From: an uncultured Verrucomicrobia subdivision 3 bacterium
GTDB taxonomy: Bacteria; Verrucomicrobiota; Verrucomicrobiia; Limisphaerales; UBA11358
DNA length: 46,350 bases
Assembly: GCA_903922735.1 (NCBI GenBank)
Contig: CAIXUZ010000070.1
Coordinates: forward strand, 1-46,350
Direction: 5' to 3'
Below, in pieces: positions 26,260 through 35,036 of the stretch. Made by a program: the position numbers and the translations under genes. Below the pieces are notes generated by a model that was not told the origin of the DNA, made no database searches, and worked only from the letters and a program-made list of their open reading frames with translations. Position 1 is the stretch's first letter. The number at the start of each line of letters is the position of its first letter.

Positions 26260-26706
26260 ATGAATCCTCGAGTTCAAAAATCCGTGCGCTTTCTGCAAAG
26301 CTGGGTTATCAACACCGTTGCTGTGTTACTGGCGGTCTTCATTTTGCGTAACCACATCAGCTACGGCAACAAGGTAGAAAATCTGCTCATCGCCTCCTTC
26401 CTGCTCGGCATCCTGAACGCATTTGTGCGTCCGATCTTGATGCTTATCGCGCTGCCGCTACTGATTTTCACGCTTGGCCTGTTCACGCTGGTCATTAATG
26501 CGCTGTTGCTGTGCCTGTTGGAAGTACTGTTGCCGTTTTTCAAGGTAGACAGTTTTGGTTACGCATTCCTTGGCGCGTTGATCATCAGTGTCATTTCCGT
26601 GGTTCTGAATGTCCTTACCGGCAATGCCCGAGTCTCCGTGCAACGCCGTCCGCCAGAACCGCCAAAGAATTCCAGCGGCGGCAACGGCCCAGTGATTGAC
26701 GTTTAA
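26260..26706 (+). CDS. Small membrane protein of the phage-holin-4 (YvlD-like) family
   Basis: From the ATG at 26260 the 148 residues carry four hydrophobic helices: WVINTVAVLLAVFILR, LLIASFLLGILNAFVRPIL, LIFTLGLFTLVINALLLCLL and FLGALIISVISVVLNVLTG. The tail is polar and Pro/Gly-rich. The order NAFVRPIL...LPL...FTLGLFTLVINA is typical of the holin-4-superfamily proteins found in most bacteria, which are not known to act as holins. The 234 nt before it show no other gene. Its stop overlaps the convergent TrmB stop by 4 nt. Confidence 0.85.
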   Translation: MNPRVQKSVRFLQSWVINTVAVLLAVFILRNHISYGNKVENLLIASFLLGILNAFVRPILMLIALPLLIFTLGLFTLVINALLLCLLEVLLPFFKVDSFGYAFLGALIISVISVVLNVLTGNARVSVQRRPPEPPKNSSGGNGPVIDV

Positions 26707-27308
26707 AGAAGTTTGTAAGCCGCCCGTAATGTCGGAATCCCCTGCGCATTAAAATCCTGCTCGAAGTCTGTCGTTATTGCCGCCAAAGCCACCGGCGTTG
26801 CTGTTTTCATAAAATAGTCCGCCCCTCTAAACACCTCCGTTATCTGCTGAAAATAATCCGCATCGTCAGTCCGCAAAAAAACCATGCCTGCCGGCACCAG
26901 CACCCTGCGGACCAGCGCCGGAAACGCTTCGTTGATGAGCCGGTGTCGGCGATGCTTCTTCTTCGGCCACGGATCCGGGAAATAAATATGCACCGACGTC
27001 GCCGTTTGCGGCGGCAGCAGGTATTGGAGAAAGTAAGCCGATTCGATGCGAACCCCGCGGATGTTTTCCAGCCCGAGGCGACGGCCTTTTTTGTCAAGTT
27101 TCTGCAGCCGCCCCAGCAATCGCTCCACACCGATAAAATTTATATCCGTATGCTGCCGAGCATATTCCACGAGAAACGATGCATCGCCACAACCGAGTTC
27201 CACTTCAAGCGGCTGCGGCTTTGAAAAAAGCTTAGTTAAATCAAGCGGCGCCAGGATGGAATGCAATTCCAACATGAGGCCAGGCAGCAAAATTATCTTT
27301 TCAGACAT
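26703..27308 (-). CDS. trmB: tRNA (guanine46-N7)-methyltransferase
   Basis: From the ATG at 27308 the 201 residues show the SAM-binding loop LEVELGCGDASFLVEYA and INFIGVERLLGRLQKL. The family signature IYFPDPWPKKKHRRHRL precedes the active-site region, and RTDDADYF and ITTDFEQDF follow. TrmB makes m7G46 in the tRNA variable loop. A longer frame would start at 27335. It lies downstream of the nucleosidase on the same strand with a 73-nt gap. Confidence 0.93.
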   Translation of the reverse strand: MSEKIILLPGLMLELHSILAPLDLTKLFSKPQPLEVELGCGDASFLVEYARQHTDINFIGVERLLGRLQKLDKKGRRLGLENIRGVRIESAYFLQYLLPPQTATSVHIYFPDPWPKKKHRRHRLINEAFPALVRRVLVPAGMVFLRTDDADYFQQITEVFRGADYFMKTATPVALAAITTDFEQDFNAQGIPTLRAAYKLL

Positions 27309-27381
27309 CCGGAAAGTGAATGGCTTTCGCCCCACCTTGGCAAGTTCCGACTTGGAAAATGAATCGCAATTATCGCAGCTT

Positions 27382-28011
27382 TCAGATCAGCTTTTTCAGA
27401 ACGGCAGCAAGCTGTCCGGCGGCGAACTGGGTCCGCTTCTGCAATCCCATCAACGCGCCAATTTTTCCCGGTGACCGGGCGATGACCCACGCCAGCTTGC
27501 CATAATCCAGACTCTTATCCGGCTTGGCTAGCGCATTAAAATCCAACGGCAAATCCTCATGCGCCGTGTCGGAAATCACGCGCACCGTGACGCAGGGAAT
27601 ACCGCGCTCGGCACAAACGGCGTGAATGGCCGCCGACTCCATCTCCACCGCGTCCGCGCCGGTATCGAAGCACAACTTCCACTTTTCCATCGCCGTGATG
27701 GCGATGCGGTCGGCGCAGAAAAACTTTACGGGCTTCGCGCCGGCAGCGATAAGTTGGGCGGCTATTTGCGGCTTGCTGGTGGCCGCATCAAACACCACAT
27801 CGCCGAGTTGATAATCTGGATTAAGTCCGCCGGCGAAACCACACGTAAACACTTGCTCAGGAGTGCAATTGGAAAGAAAACCGCGGATGGACTTTTCTGC
27901 GTTCTGCCGCCCGATGCCGACGATGAGCGTGATCAATCCCGGATGGGCCGCCGCAATTTTGTGAAACGGCACGGCTTCCTCTTTCAGAGCAAAACAAATC
28001 AGAGTGTACAT
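27382..28011 (-). CDS. Phosphorylase-superfamily nucleosidase (MTA/SAH nucleosidase- or futalosine hydrolase-like)
   Basis: The 209 residues follow the MTAN fold: an N-terminal CFALKEEAVPF, TCGFAGGLNPDYQLGDVV, the ribose-binding DAVEMESAAIHAV (Met124-Glu125) and the purine-contacting RVISDTAHED (Asp148). It should cleave the N-glycosidic bond of 5'-methylthioadenosine/S-adenosylhomocysteine, futalosine or a related nucleoside; the substrate is not fixed by these motifs. It sits 156 nt downstream of the GH79 gene, at the end of the large operon. A frameshifted copy of its first about 45 codons lies beyond the other end of that operon (45795-45935). Confidence 0.85.
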   Translation of the reverse strand: MYTLICFALKEEAVPFHKIAAAHPGLITLIVGIGRQNAEKSIRGFLSNCTPEQVFTCGFAGGLNPDYQLGDVVFDAATSKPQIAAQLIAAGAKPVKFFCADRIAITAMEKWKLCFDTGADAVEMESAAIHAVCAERGIPCVTVRVISDTAHEDLPLDFNALAKPDKSLDYGKLAWVIARSPGKIGALMGLQKRTQFAAGQLAAVLKKLI

Positions 28012-28060
28012 TTATTCTTTTCCATCATCGTTTCAGTGCCGAGCAAATTGCGCAACAAAA

Positions 28061-28165
28061 TCAATCGAGCATTTGTGCCAATTTTGCCGGGGCAGCCAGC
28101 GATACCAGCAACAAAACGGTGATGCGAGTAAAGGTGCCGATTATGTTGTTCGTTGATGAATCCAC
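28061..28165 (-). other. Possible short leader-like ORF or gene remnant
   Basis: A GTG at 28165, just after the GH79 stop, opens 34 codons with a polar start, a hydrophobic stretch (ITVLLLVSLAAPAKLAQ) and a TGA at 28061. It looks like a detached signal peptide, perhaps the stump of a deleted secreted enzyme gene at the end of the operon, or a chance ORF. Nothing else is apparent in the 156-nt gap. Confidence 0.2.
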
Positions 28166-28167
28166 CC

Positions 28168-29628
28168 CTACTCGACAGTGAGCAACGTCGCGCTCGCAGC
28201 AGGCAATGACACTTCGAATTTTCCATTCACGCAGGACACCGGAGCGCCCGGCAGCGGCTTCCACGTTCCATCCCCCGCAACCGCGCTGCCAGCCAAGGTG
28301 ATGCCCTCCGTAGATGTGGCCGAGGGTGCGGTCAGGTGAATCACCCGGGCTTTCGTATTCGGCAAGCCAGCCACGATGGATGCAACGACCGAATTCGTCA
28401 GATCCTTGTTGATGAGCACCACACGCAGTTTGCGGTCTTCGCCCAGAACGGCATGGGCGACGAAATTAGCCAGCGTCTGGCATTCCACCGGCACCACGCG
28501 GCCCTGGGCCGCCTGATGAAACAGCAACATGCTATAATAGATTGGGTTCACAAAATAGCGGTTATCGCGATAGGAAAACGGCGAATAGCCGGCCTTGGCA
28601 CCAAACCCGCCATGTAAATTGACACCCGCCCCGCCCTGTTCGGCCACGGCCAGCATAAAATCCACATTCCAGAGTGCCGAGGCAAAGACATCGCTGACGC
28701 CGCGTCGTCCGCCTTCGGTGCAAGAGTTGTATTCATCAAAGCGACAGGGTATTCCCGCCGCCTTGGCCGCCTCCAATTTCGGCAGCCAAACCTGTTCTTT
28801 ATCTTTCTGCGGGCGCATCAGGTTTTCAATGGATGGGAACCAAATCGATTGCGGATCTTTTTCACTGCCGGAGATCGCATAACCATGACTCGTCACCAGC
28901 TTGATCCTGGTTTTGAAATCCCGCACAAAATCAGGCAGCCAGTTGCAAAACCTGGTCGTGGCCGGACCGCCAAGCGGCGCGCCGAGCGCTTTTGCCAAAA
29001 TAGCGCCGTAATAGCCTTCAATCTCGCGCCGGTATTGAGCATACCCGTAATCGGCCGCTCGCAAGCCATCTCGGGCGGCGTTCTTGCGGTACAGGTTCGG
29101 CTCATTGCCGACCTCAAAGGCCAGGACCGACGAGCCGCCGACCTGCAACGCGTAGGTCACCTCATCCGCAGCCATCGCCGGATCGTAGGTGCCGAGATTC
29201 AAGCCATGAATCACGCGCCAGCCGCTTTGCTTGGAAAATCCATACAGGTTGTTCAAAGACAACGGCCCGATGGTCAATGGTTTCAGGGTATAGCCAAAGG
29301 TTTTCATGCCGGAAAGCGGAGTCATTTCGGTGCGCGACCAAAAGGTGGAATCCCCTTCATTGGCCCCGATCCGCAGCACTCCCGCGCCCAGGTTAGTGAA
29401 GAGATTGATGAGCACTGAATTCTTTGGCTGAAAACATTCGATGGATAGAATTTTCTTCTCGATACTGAAGCCGAGGAAGTCCGTAGGGATCGCCACGCCC
29501 GGATTTTCGGGATGAACGGTGACGAGCGCCTTGCCGGTGGCAGGTTCCGCATTGACGGATAACGCCGACAGTGGAATCAGCGACAGAAGGGCAAGGATGA
29601 TGGGCTTGGCGATTAGTTTCATGGTCAT
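28168..29628 (-). CDS. Secreted GH79-family glycosidase (heparanase / beta-glucuronidase-like)
   Basis: From the ATG at 29628 the 486 residues begin with a signal peptide (IILALLSLIPLSALSVNA). The (beta/alpha)8 barrel has the acid/base FEVGNEPNLY (Glu176) and a nucleophile candidate FDEYNSCTEGG (Glu299). VSDVFASALWNVDFMLAVAE and GVNLHGGFGAK follow, as in GH79 enzymes including heparanase. A C-terminal beta-sandwich ends the protein. GH79 members cleave beta-glucuronides, including internal GlcA-GlcN bonds of heparan sulfate. It is the most distal gene of the eleven-gene operon. The longer frame to 29802 overlaps the upstream gene and is unlikely. Exact specificity (endo heparanase or exo glucuronidase) cannot be told. 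Confidence 0.85.
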   Translation of the reverse strand: MTMKLIAKPIILALLSLIPLSALSVNAEPATGKALVTVHPENPGVAIPTDFLGFSIEKKILSIECFQPKNSVLINLFTNLGAGVLRIGANEGDSTFWSRTEMTPLSGMKTFGYTLKPLTIGPLSLNNLYGFSKQSGWRVIHGLNLGTYDPAMAADEVTYALQVGGSSVLAFEVGNEPNLYRKNAARDGLRAADYGYAQYRREIEGYYGAILAKALGAPLGGPATTRFCNWLPDFVRDFKTRIKLVTSHGYAISGSEKDPQSIWFPSIENLMRPQKDKEQVWLPKLEAAKAAGIPCRFDEYNSCTEGGRRGVSDVFASALWNVDFMLAVAEQGGAGVNLHGGFGAKAGYSPFSYRDNRYFVNPIYYSMLLFHQAAQGRVVPVECQTLANFVAHAVLGEDRKLRVVLINKDLTNSVVASIVAGLPNTKARVIHLTAPSATSTEGITLAGSAVAGDGTWKPLPGAPVSCVNGKFEVSLPAASATLLTVE

Positions 29629-29662
29629 ATTAAATTTTAATGTTTTTGCATACCCAGAAAGG

Positions 29663-31126
29663 TCAAAGGTGGCTGACGGGAAAGAGAATCTGCCGTATAC
29701 CATTGGGAGGAGTCCATTCGAGATGAATGCTAGCGGGGCCGGTTTCATGAACATACTCGACGGTAATCCTGGCGCGTTTGCCTGCCCTGAGCGCCACGGC
29801 ACCAGTGGAATCTCCAGCCCCCTTTGCCTTTTTGATTACCAGATGGCCATTGACAGTCACCTTGACGGCATCATGGCTCTTCAAAAATAGAATGGCTGAG
29901 CCTGATTCCGGCGACTCAATCTCCCCAGTCCACCGGATGGAGTAGTAATCTTTTGCCAGATGGATGGAGGTGTCTGGGGAACCATAGCCAATTTCATCCT
30001 TGAGATCAAAATCAATGGCGGGAGTAATCGACTGCTTGGCAAGCGAATTGAAGGCGGTGTCGCGGAAATAGCTCACCTGGAAAACCGGCAGCCTGGCATA
30101 AGCCTCCGCGCCCAGCCAGGCCTTGATGTCGTTGGTGGACCAAGGATGACCGTCGGCATAAACGAGGCCATGAAAAGGCCGGTCATACTCATCCGCTGCG
30201 GGCGTTTCAGTTTTATCACCCCAGTAAAAGCGGCAGTTGTCACGGCCAATGCCGAACTCCCAGACAATGAATCCGGTCTTGCCCATATAATGTTCGATTA
30301 CACCAGGAACATCCTGTTCCTTGCGGCACATACACTCGGTGTTCAAAGCATAAACAGGGTTTCCATTGGCTTTGATTTTGTAATTGCTGTCGTAGTTATG
30401 CCAGGTCAGGAAGTCGGAATACGGATCACCACAATAGCTGTAGCCAGTAGCCGTGACGGGAATCTTGCTACCGGTCTCATGAATCCATTGCTGGGAATCC
30501 TTAAGCAGATTCAAGATGCCCGGCGTCTTCTCCTTGGGCTCATTGTAGGTCTCCCAGAAAGCGATTCTGGAATCATTCAGGTGAGCCTTTACGACATCCT
30601 GAACATACGCCTTCAGGCGATCACGGTGATCTTCGTAATGATTCAGCGCATCTTGACCGGGCGAGAGCAGCCAGCGGCTGTTATGAACACCGAATACAGG
30701 ATTAGGGTATTTGTAACCGGGCTTCAGAATATCCTTCGAAGGCTCGTTCCAACAGTCATCAAAGAAGACAAACTCCGTTTTGATCCCATATTTGTCAGCG
30801 CGAGCCAGAAAATCCTCAATGTTGCGCAACAGCGCCTCCTTGTTCTTGAGGTAAATAAAATAGTGAAGATAAACCCGGACGCAGTTGATGCCATAGAGAG
30901 AGGCGTAGTGAAGCTCACGGTCATTGATGACCGGGTCATATTCATCCCATTGCTGGGCTTCGTTGACGGCACTGGTCGGGACAAAAACCGCGCCGTGAAC
31001 CCAGCGCCAGTCAGCCTGATAAGTCGGGGCAATCGCCTTTTTCGCCGACGGCGGCGCATCGGCAGCATGGAGCACTGCCAGCGAAGAATGCAGCAGAGCG
31101 GCAATGATCAAGACGGGTGATTTCAT
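29663..31126 (-). CDS. Secreted GH5-like (clan A) glycosidase with C-terminal PA14-like domain
   Basis: The 487 residues start with a signal peptide (LIIAALLHSSLAVLHAAD). The TIM barrel contains VHGAVFVPTSAVNEAQQW, GINCVRVYLHYFIY, the acid/base FWETYNEPKE (Glu196) and the nucleophile candidates YALNTECMC (Glu264) and FIVWEFGIG (Glu290). Residues about 385-487 form a PA14-like sandwich (YYSIRWTGEIESPESGSAIL; YVHETGPASIHLEWTPP), which often binds glycans. It lies 25 nt after GH127 and 34 nt before GH79. Family membership beyond clan GH-A is uncertain; the target bond is unknown. Confidence 0.78.
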   Translation of the reverse strand: MKSPVLIIAALLHSSLAVLHAADAPPSAKKAIAPTYQADWRWVHGAVFVPTSAVNEAQQWDEYDPVINDRELHYASLYGINCVRVYLHYFIYLKNKEALLRNIEDFLARADKYGIKTEFVFFDDCWNEPSKDILKPGYKYPNPVFGVHNSRWLLSPGQDALNHYEDHRDRLKAYVQDVVKAHLNDSRIAFWETYNEPKEKTPGILNLLKDSQQWIHETGSKIPVTATGYSYCGDPYSDFLTWHNYDSNYKIKANGNPVYALNTECMCRKEQDVPGVIEHYMGKTGFIVWEFGIGRDNCRFYWGDKTETPAADEYDRPFHGLVYADGHPWSTNDIKAWLGAEAYARLPVFQVSYFRDTAFNSLAKQSITPAIDFDLKDEIGYGSPDTSIHLAKDYYSIRWTGEIESPESGSAILFLKSHDAVKVTVNGHLVIKKAKGAGDSTGAVALRAGKRARITVEYVHETGPASIHLEWTPPNGIRQILFPVSHL

Positions 31127-31151
31127 TTTTCTGGTTGGATAATACAGGCAG

Positions 31152-33506
31152 TTATTTTTCAGCCATTATCCACTTGAGAATGCCGCCAGAGTATTTGGGT
31201 TGAAGTTGAACTTCAAGGCGCAGGGCGGTCGTGGAGACAGGAGTAAAGGTAACGCGGTTGAATTGGTCGGGCTTGACGCCAAAGCTAGTCACGCCCTCGA
31301 CGGGCTTCCACTGCTCGCCGTCCTTGTAGAGCAGACTCCAGCTGTGCGGGACGCGGCAACCGCCTTTGCCGGTGTCGTCAAACCAGTAAACCCCGGAGAC
31401 GGAGAGCTTCGTCGGTTTGTCAAATTGTCGCTCGACCCACTCAGTGGTGCCCTTGTGGTCCCACCAAGTCATACGCTGGACCTTATGGTCGGCGGAGTTG
31501 ACTGGCATTTGACCATCGAAACACGCCTCGACGCTGTCACCCGGGAAACAATACGATGCAGCCCACGGCTCAGGCGGTGCGGGCTTGGTGCGAAGCCAGA
31601 CGGACATCTCGTTCGGGCCACGGTTTTCCCAGAGACAGTTCGGAATCAGCGTCAGCGGGTCGCCTTTACCATGCGGAATAACCTTCACGGTCACAATACC
31701 GCCGAACAAGTCACGCCGCTCCTGCGTCTCGAACCGCACGTCCTCGCCGGGCACTTTCGCGAGCACCTTGCCGTCATTGTCAGCCCCCTCGGCGCAATAG
31801 ACCAGCGGCCCGCGCTCGACGGCGAACGTGTCCACGTCCTCCATCACCGCTGAATGTGCAACGACGCGGCGCACGGGCATCGGCAGTTCCAACTCGACAG
31901 TGTCGCCGGCTTGCCACGCGCGTTTGATTTGGGCGAAGCCTTTCTTAAGCGCAAGCGCAACGGGCTTGTTGTTGACGGTGAGTTTGACCCCGGGCTTTAG
32001 GCCGTCGTCGTAACGGTAGAGGTCGCTCGGCACCGGTTCGTTGCGCGCCCAACCGGGTATGCGGACGTTGAGGGTAAACGCGGCTTTTTTCTCCGGCGCG
32101 ACGGTGATGGCGACCTTGCCGTTCCACGGATAGCGCGTCTGCTGGCGCAGTTCGACGGCAGTCTGGCCGATGGACAGCTTCGCGGTGCTGCCGGCGAAGA
32201 GATTCACGAACGCCTCGCCATCGCGCACGGCATAGATGTAACCGGTCAATTCCGGCAAGAAACGGGCAACATTGACAGGGCAGCAGGCAGTGCCAAACCA
32301 AGGACTGCGCTGGTAACGCGCGTTGCTAGCGAGCGGATTCGGATAGAAAAACTCGCAGCCGGTAAGCCCGACGCCAGAGAGAAAGCCGTTGTAAATGGTG
32401 CGCTCAAGGACATCAAGATATCTCGCGTCGCCATGGAGCAGAAACATGCGCTCGTTCCAGAGGGCGTTGGCGATGGCGGCGCAGGTCTCGTTATAGGCGG
32501 TCTTGTTCGGCAGCTCGTAGTTTGCACCGAATGCCTCATGGTTCCGCGTCGCGCCAATACCGCCGGTCAGATAGAGCTTTTTGAAAGCGACGTTCTCCCA
32601 AAGCCGGTCAATCGCCGCGATGAGCTTCTGGTCGCCGGTGAGCGCGGCGACATCGGCGACGCCGGCATAGTAGTAAACTGCACGCACGGCGTGACCGACG
32701 GCTTCGTCCTGCTCGTAGATTGGCTTGTGGTCCTGCTGATTCGGGCCGCGCAGCTTGTGGGTATCTTCGTGACCGCGCAACTCGACGTAAAACTTTGCGA
32801 GGTCGAGGTAACGCTGCCGGCCGGTGACGCGGTAGAGTTTGCAAAGACCGATCTCGATCTCCTCGTGGCCGGGCGGCTCCTTGAGCTGGTCTTTGCCGGG
32901 GCCAAAGGTCTGGCAGAGCATATCGGCGTTCTTCGTGGCCACGTCGAGCAGTGTGCGTTTGCCGGTGGCTTGGAAGTGGGCGGCGGCGGCTTCGTAGAGA
33001 TGACCGACATTGTAGAGTTCGTGGCTGCTGGCGAGATTCGACCAGCGGGTCTTGCCGCTCATTCCGGGCATTTTCTCCGGCGGGAATAGCCGACGCGCGG
33101 TGTAGAGGTAACCGTCCGGCTCCTGCGCGGCGACAATCTTCGCGATGACGACATCAAGATACTTGTCAAGCTTCGGGTTGGACGCGAGTGCGAGCGAATA
33201 GGCTGCGCCTTCGATGACCTTGTAAACGTCCGAGTCGTCGTAGGGAATGCCTCTGAACTCGCCTTGCATCAAACCAGCCGCCTTTGAGAAATTGTCAATG
33301 CGCCCGGTCTCCTCACATCGCTGGAAATCATACCAGATGGTCGTGAGCCGGTTGGTTTCCAATCGCGGCGTCCAAAACGCATCTTGAACGCGTACCGCCG
33401 TGAAGGGCACCGGCTGAATGGGATAATCTTTAGTAGCGGCGGCGTGAAGAACGGCCAGCGGCGCCAGTAACAAAGCGGTATGGACAAGAGATTTTATAGG
33501 TTTCAT
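31152..33506 (-). CDS. GH127-family beta-L-arabinofuranosidase-like protein
   Basis: The 784 residues begin with a signal peptide (LLLAPLAVLHAA). The GH127 (DUF1680) body follows: FTAVRVQDAFWTPRLETNRL, DSDVYKVIEGAAYSLA and EQDEAVGHAVRAVYYYAG. The cysteine-glycosidase active site is intact: AYNETCAAIANALWNERM (Glu340, Cys342) and FGTACCPVNVARFLPEL (Cys408-Cys409). These match the zinc-bound nucleophile site known for HypBA1. A C-terminal beta-sandwich, residues about 640-784, is an accessory domain. GH127 enzymes release beta-L-arabinofuranose; related families act on other sugars, so the substrate stays open. It lies in the middle of the operon between the SGSH-like sulfatase and the GH5-like enzyme. 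Confidence 0.9.
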   Translation of the reverse strand: MKPIKSLVHTALLLAPLAVLHAAATKDYPIQPVPFTAVRVQDAFWTPRLETNRLTTIWYDFQRCEETGRIDNFSKAAGLMQGEFRGIPYDDSDVYKVIEGAAYSLALASNPKLDKYLDVVIAKIVAAQEPDGYLYTARRLFPPEKMPGMSGKTRWSNLASSHELYNVGHLYEAAAAHFQATGKRTLLDVATKNADMLCQTFGPGKDQLKEPPGHEEIEIGLCKLYRVTGRQRYLDLAKFYVELRGHEDTHKLRGPNQQDHKPIYEQDEAVGHAVRAVYYYAGVADVAALTGDQKLIAAIDRLWENVAFKKLYLTGGIGATRNHEAFGANYELPNKTAYNETCAAIANALWNERMFLLHGDARYLDVLERTIYNGFLSGVGLTGCEFFYPNPLASNARYQRSPWFGTACCPVNVARFLPELTGYIYAVRDGEAFVNLFAGSTAKLSIGQTAVELRQQTRYPWNGKVAITVAPEKKAAFTLNVRIPGWARNEPVPSDLYRYDDGLKPGVKLTVNNKPVALALKKGFAQIKRAWQAGDTVELELPMPVRRVVAHSAVMEDVDTFAVERGPLVYCAEGADNDGKVLAKVPGEDVRFETQERRDLFGGIVTVKVIPHGKGDPLTLIPNCLWENRGPNEMSVWLRTKPAPPEPWAASYCFPGDSVEACFDGQMPVNSADHKVQRMTWWDHKGTTEWVERQFDKPTKLSVSGVYWFDDTGKGGCRVPHSWSLLYKDGEQWKPVEGVTSFGVKPDQFNRVTFTPVSTTALRLEVQLQPKYSGGILKWIMAEK

Positions 33507-33532
33507 TTTATTTCTTTCAGTTGCGATACCGA

Positions 33533-35008
33533 TTACTCATGCGGAGTTCCTTTCCCATAATATGGGAAAGCGTCAAAGCCATCGTAAGCGGGATCGACGC
33601 GCGGGTCGTGGGTCTGCTTCATCCACTCATCTACGCGGGTGCGGAGCTGTTTGAGTGTGTCAGCATGCGCGGGCAGGCTGGCGACATTGGTGATCTGGTT
33701 CGGATCACTGCGCAAGTCGTAGAGTTCCTCAACGGGACGTTTACCGAAAATGAGTGCGGTGTATTTGGCATACGCGGGATCGCTCTGGTGGGCGAGCAGA
33801 AAATCCTTCGTCCGCGAAGTGTCAACATCGCCAAACGGCCGCCCGTGAATGAAAAACACATCGGGGTCGCCGGCCGGCCAGCGGTCGGGGCGGAGATTCC
33901 GAAGATAAAGGAAATCACGCGTGCGAACGGCGCGGACGGGGTAGCTCAAATTATTGGTGCGGACGTTGGCATGGCGTTCGCGTTCGATGAAGGCAGCATC
34001 GCGCCGAATTGCGTCCGGTTCACCGAGCAGGAGACTTTTGATGCCGTGCATGGTCATGACCGGAGGCGGGGTGAGACCGGCGAGCTCAAGAAAGGTGGGG
34101 CCGAGATCCGCACCGTTGACGAATTCCTGAACCTTGCGACCAGCGGCGAGGTTTTTGCCCCAGCGAATCGCGAGCGGAACTCGCGAACCGGAATCATAGC
34201 AATTGGCCAGACCGCGCGGCATCTGCCAGCCGTTGTCGCTGGTGTAAACAACCACGGTGTTATCGAGTTCGCCGGACTTTTCAAGCAGCGCGATGGCCTG
34301 CGCGGCTTCTTCGTCGAGCTTCAACACACCGCCGTAATAGTTCATCAAATCCTTACGAACTTCAGGACAATCGGGCAGTTCCGGCGGCACCACAAGGGCA
34401 GCAGGATCGAGTCCGGCTTTGGCAGCGTCGGCCACAAAATCAAGCTTGTGGCCCCGAGTGGCGGTATCGGTGTTGCCGAGCCAAAAGAAGAATGGCTTCC
34501 CCGCTTTGCGCTGCTCATGGAAGTCGCTGAAACCGGCAAATTTCGGCCCCACGGGATTCTCCTTCCAGCCGGAGAGTTCGGCCTTGCCGGGACCCCATGC
34601 TTTACCACTGTAACCAATGTCGTAACCCGCTTCACGGAGTAGTTGCGTGACGACCGGCGTGTCTTTCGGAAAAGCGCTCCACAAGTTTGCGCGCTCGGCG
34701 AGTTCATGCGGGTATCTACCGGTGAGCAAACTGGCACGAGTCGGTGAGCATGATGGGGCGGCATTGAACGTGTGCGTGAATAAAACGCCCTCGCGGGCGA
34801 CACGATCAAAGGCTGGTGTCCGAGCCATCGGATCGCCGAGCACGCCCGCCGTCGGCCAGCGCCAGTTGTCAGCCAAGATGAACAGGATGTTGGGCTTTTG
34901 CGGGACGATGGCAGTCGGCGCGGCCAGCCCCGAGAACGCTGGCAGCAATCCAAGAACAAGCCGGCTAATCTTATGCAAAGACTTCCAATTTGACTTGGTT
35001 GTTCTCAT
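33533..35008 (-). CDS. Secreted S1 sulfatase resembling heparan N-sulfatase (SGSH / sulfamidase)
   Basis: The 491 residues have a signal peptide (ISRLVLGLLPAFSGLAAPT) and the formylglycine motif SCSPTRASLLTGR (Cys87). The motif is Cys-type, so it needs FGE or an anSME, neither of which is in the window. The body follows human SGSH, compared from memory: VVVYTSDNGWQMPRGLANCY, NNLSYPVRAVRTRDFLYLRN, VEELYDLRSDPNQITNVAS and RTRVDEWMKQTHDPRV. SGSH removes the N-sulfate from terminal glucosamine. An oddity is that the first metal site reads LADNWRW (Asp47-Asn48) rather than the usual Asp-Asp. It lies 28 nt downstream of the IDS-like gene. Confidence 0.87.
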   Translation of the reverse strand: MRTTKSNWKSLHKISRLVLGLLPAFSGLAAPTAIVPQKPNILFILADNWRWPTAGVLGDPMARTPAFDRVAREGVLFTHTFNAAPSCSPTRASLLTGRYPHELAERANLWSAFPKDTPVVTQLLREAGYDIGYSGKAWGPGKAELSGWKENPVGPKFAGFSDFHEQRKAGKPFFFWLGNTDTATRGHKLDFVADAAKAGLDPAALVVPPELPDCPEVRKDLMNYYGGVLKLDEEAAQAIALLEKSGELDNTVVVYTSDNGWQMPRGLANCYDSGSRVPLAIRWGKNLAAGRKVQEFVNGADLGPTFLELAGLTPPPVMTMHGIKSLLLGEPDAIRRDAAFIERERHANVRTNNLSYPVRAVRTRDFLYLRNLRPDRWPAGDPDVFFIHGRPFGDVDTSRTKDFLLAHQSDPAYAKYTALIFGKRPVEELYDLRSDPNQITNVASLPAHADTLKQLRTRVDEWMKQTHDPRVDPAYDGFDAFPYYGKGTPHE

Positions 35009-35036
35009 ATCAAAAACGTTGCTGATTCATTCCCGC

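Noticed and set aside
29960..31120. 386-codon plus-strand ORF
   Set aside because: Shadow of the GH5-like gene, which has a signal peptide and NEP motif on the minus strand.
33521..34642. 373-codon plus-strand ORF
   Set aside because: It is antisense to the SGSH-like sulfatase, whose motifs are unambiguous; the plus-strand translation has no recognisable domain.
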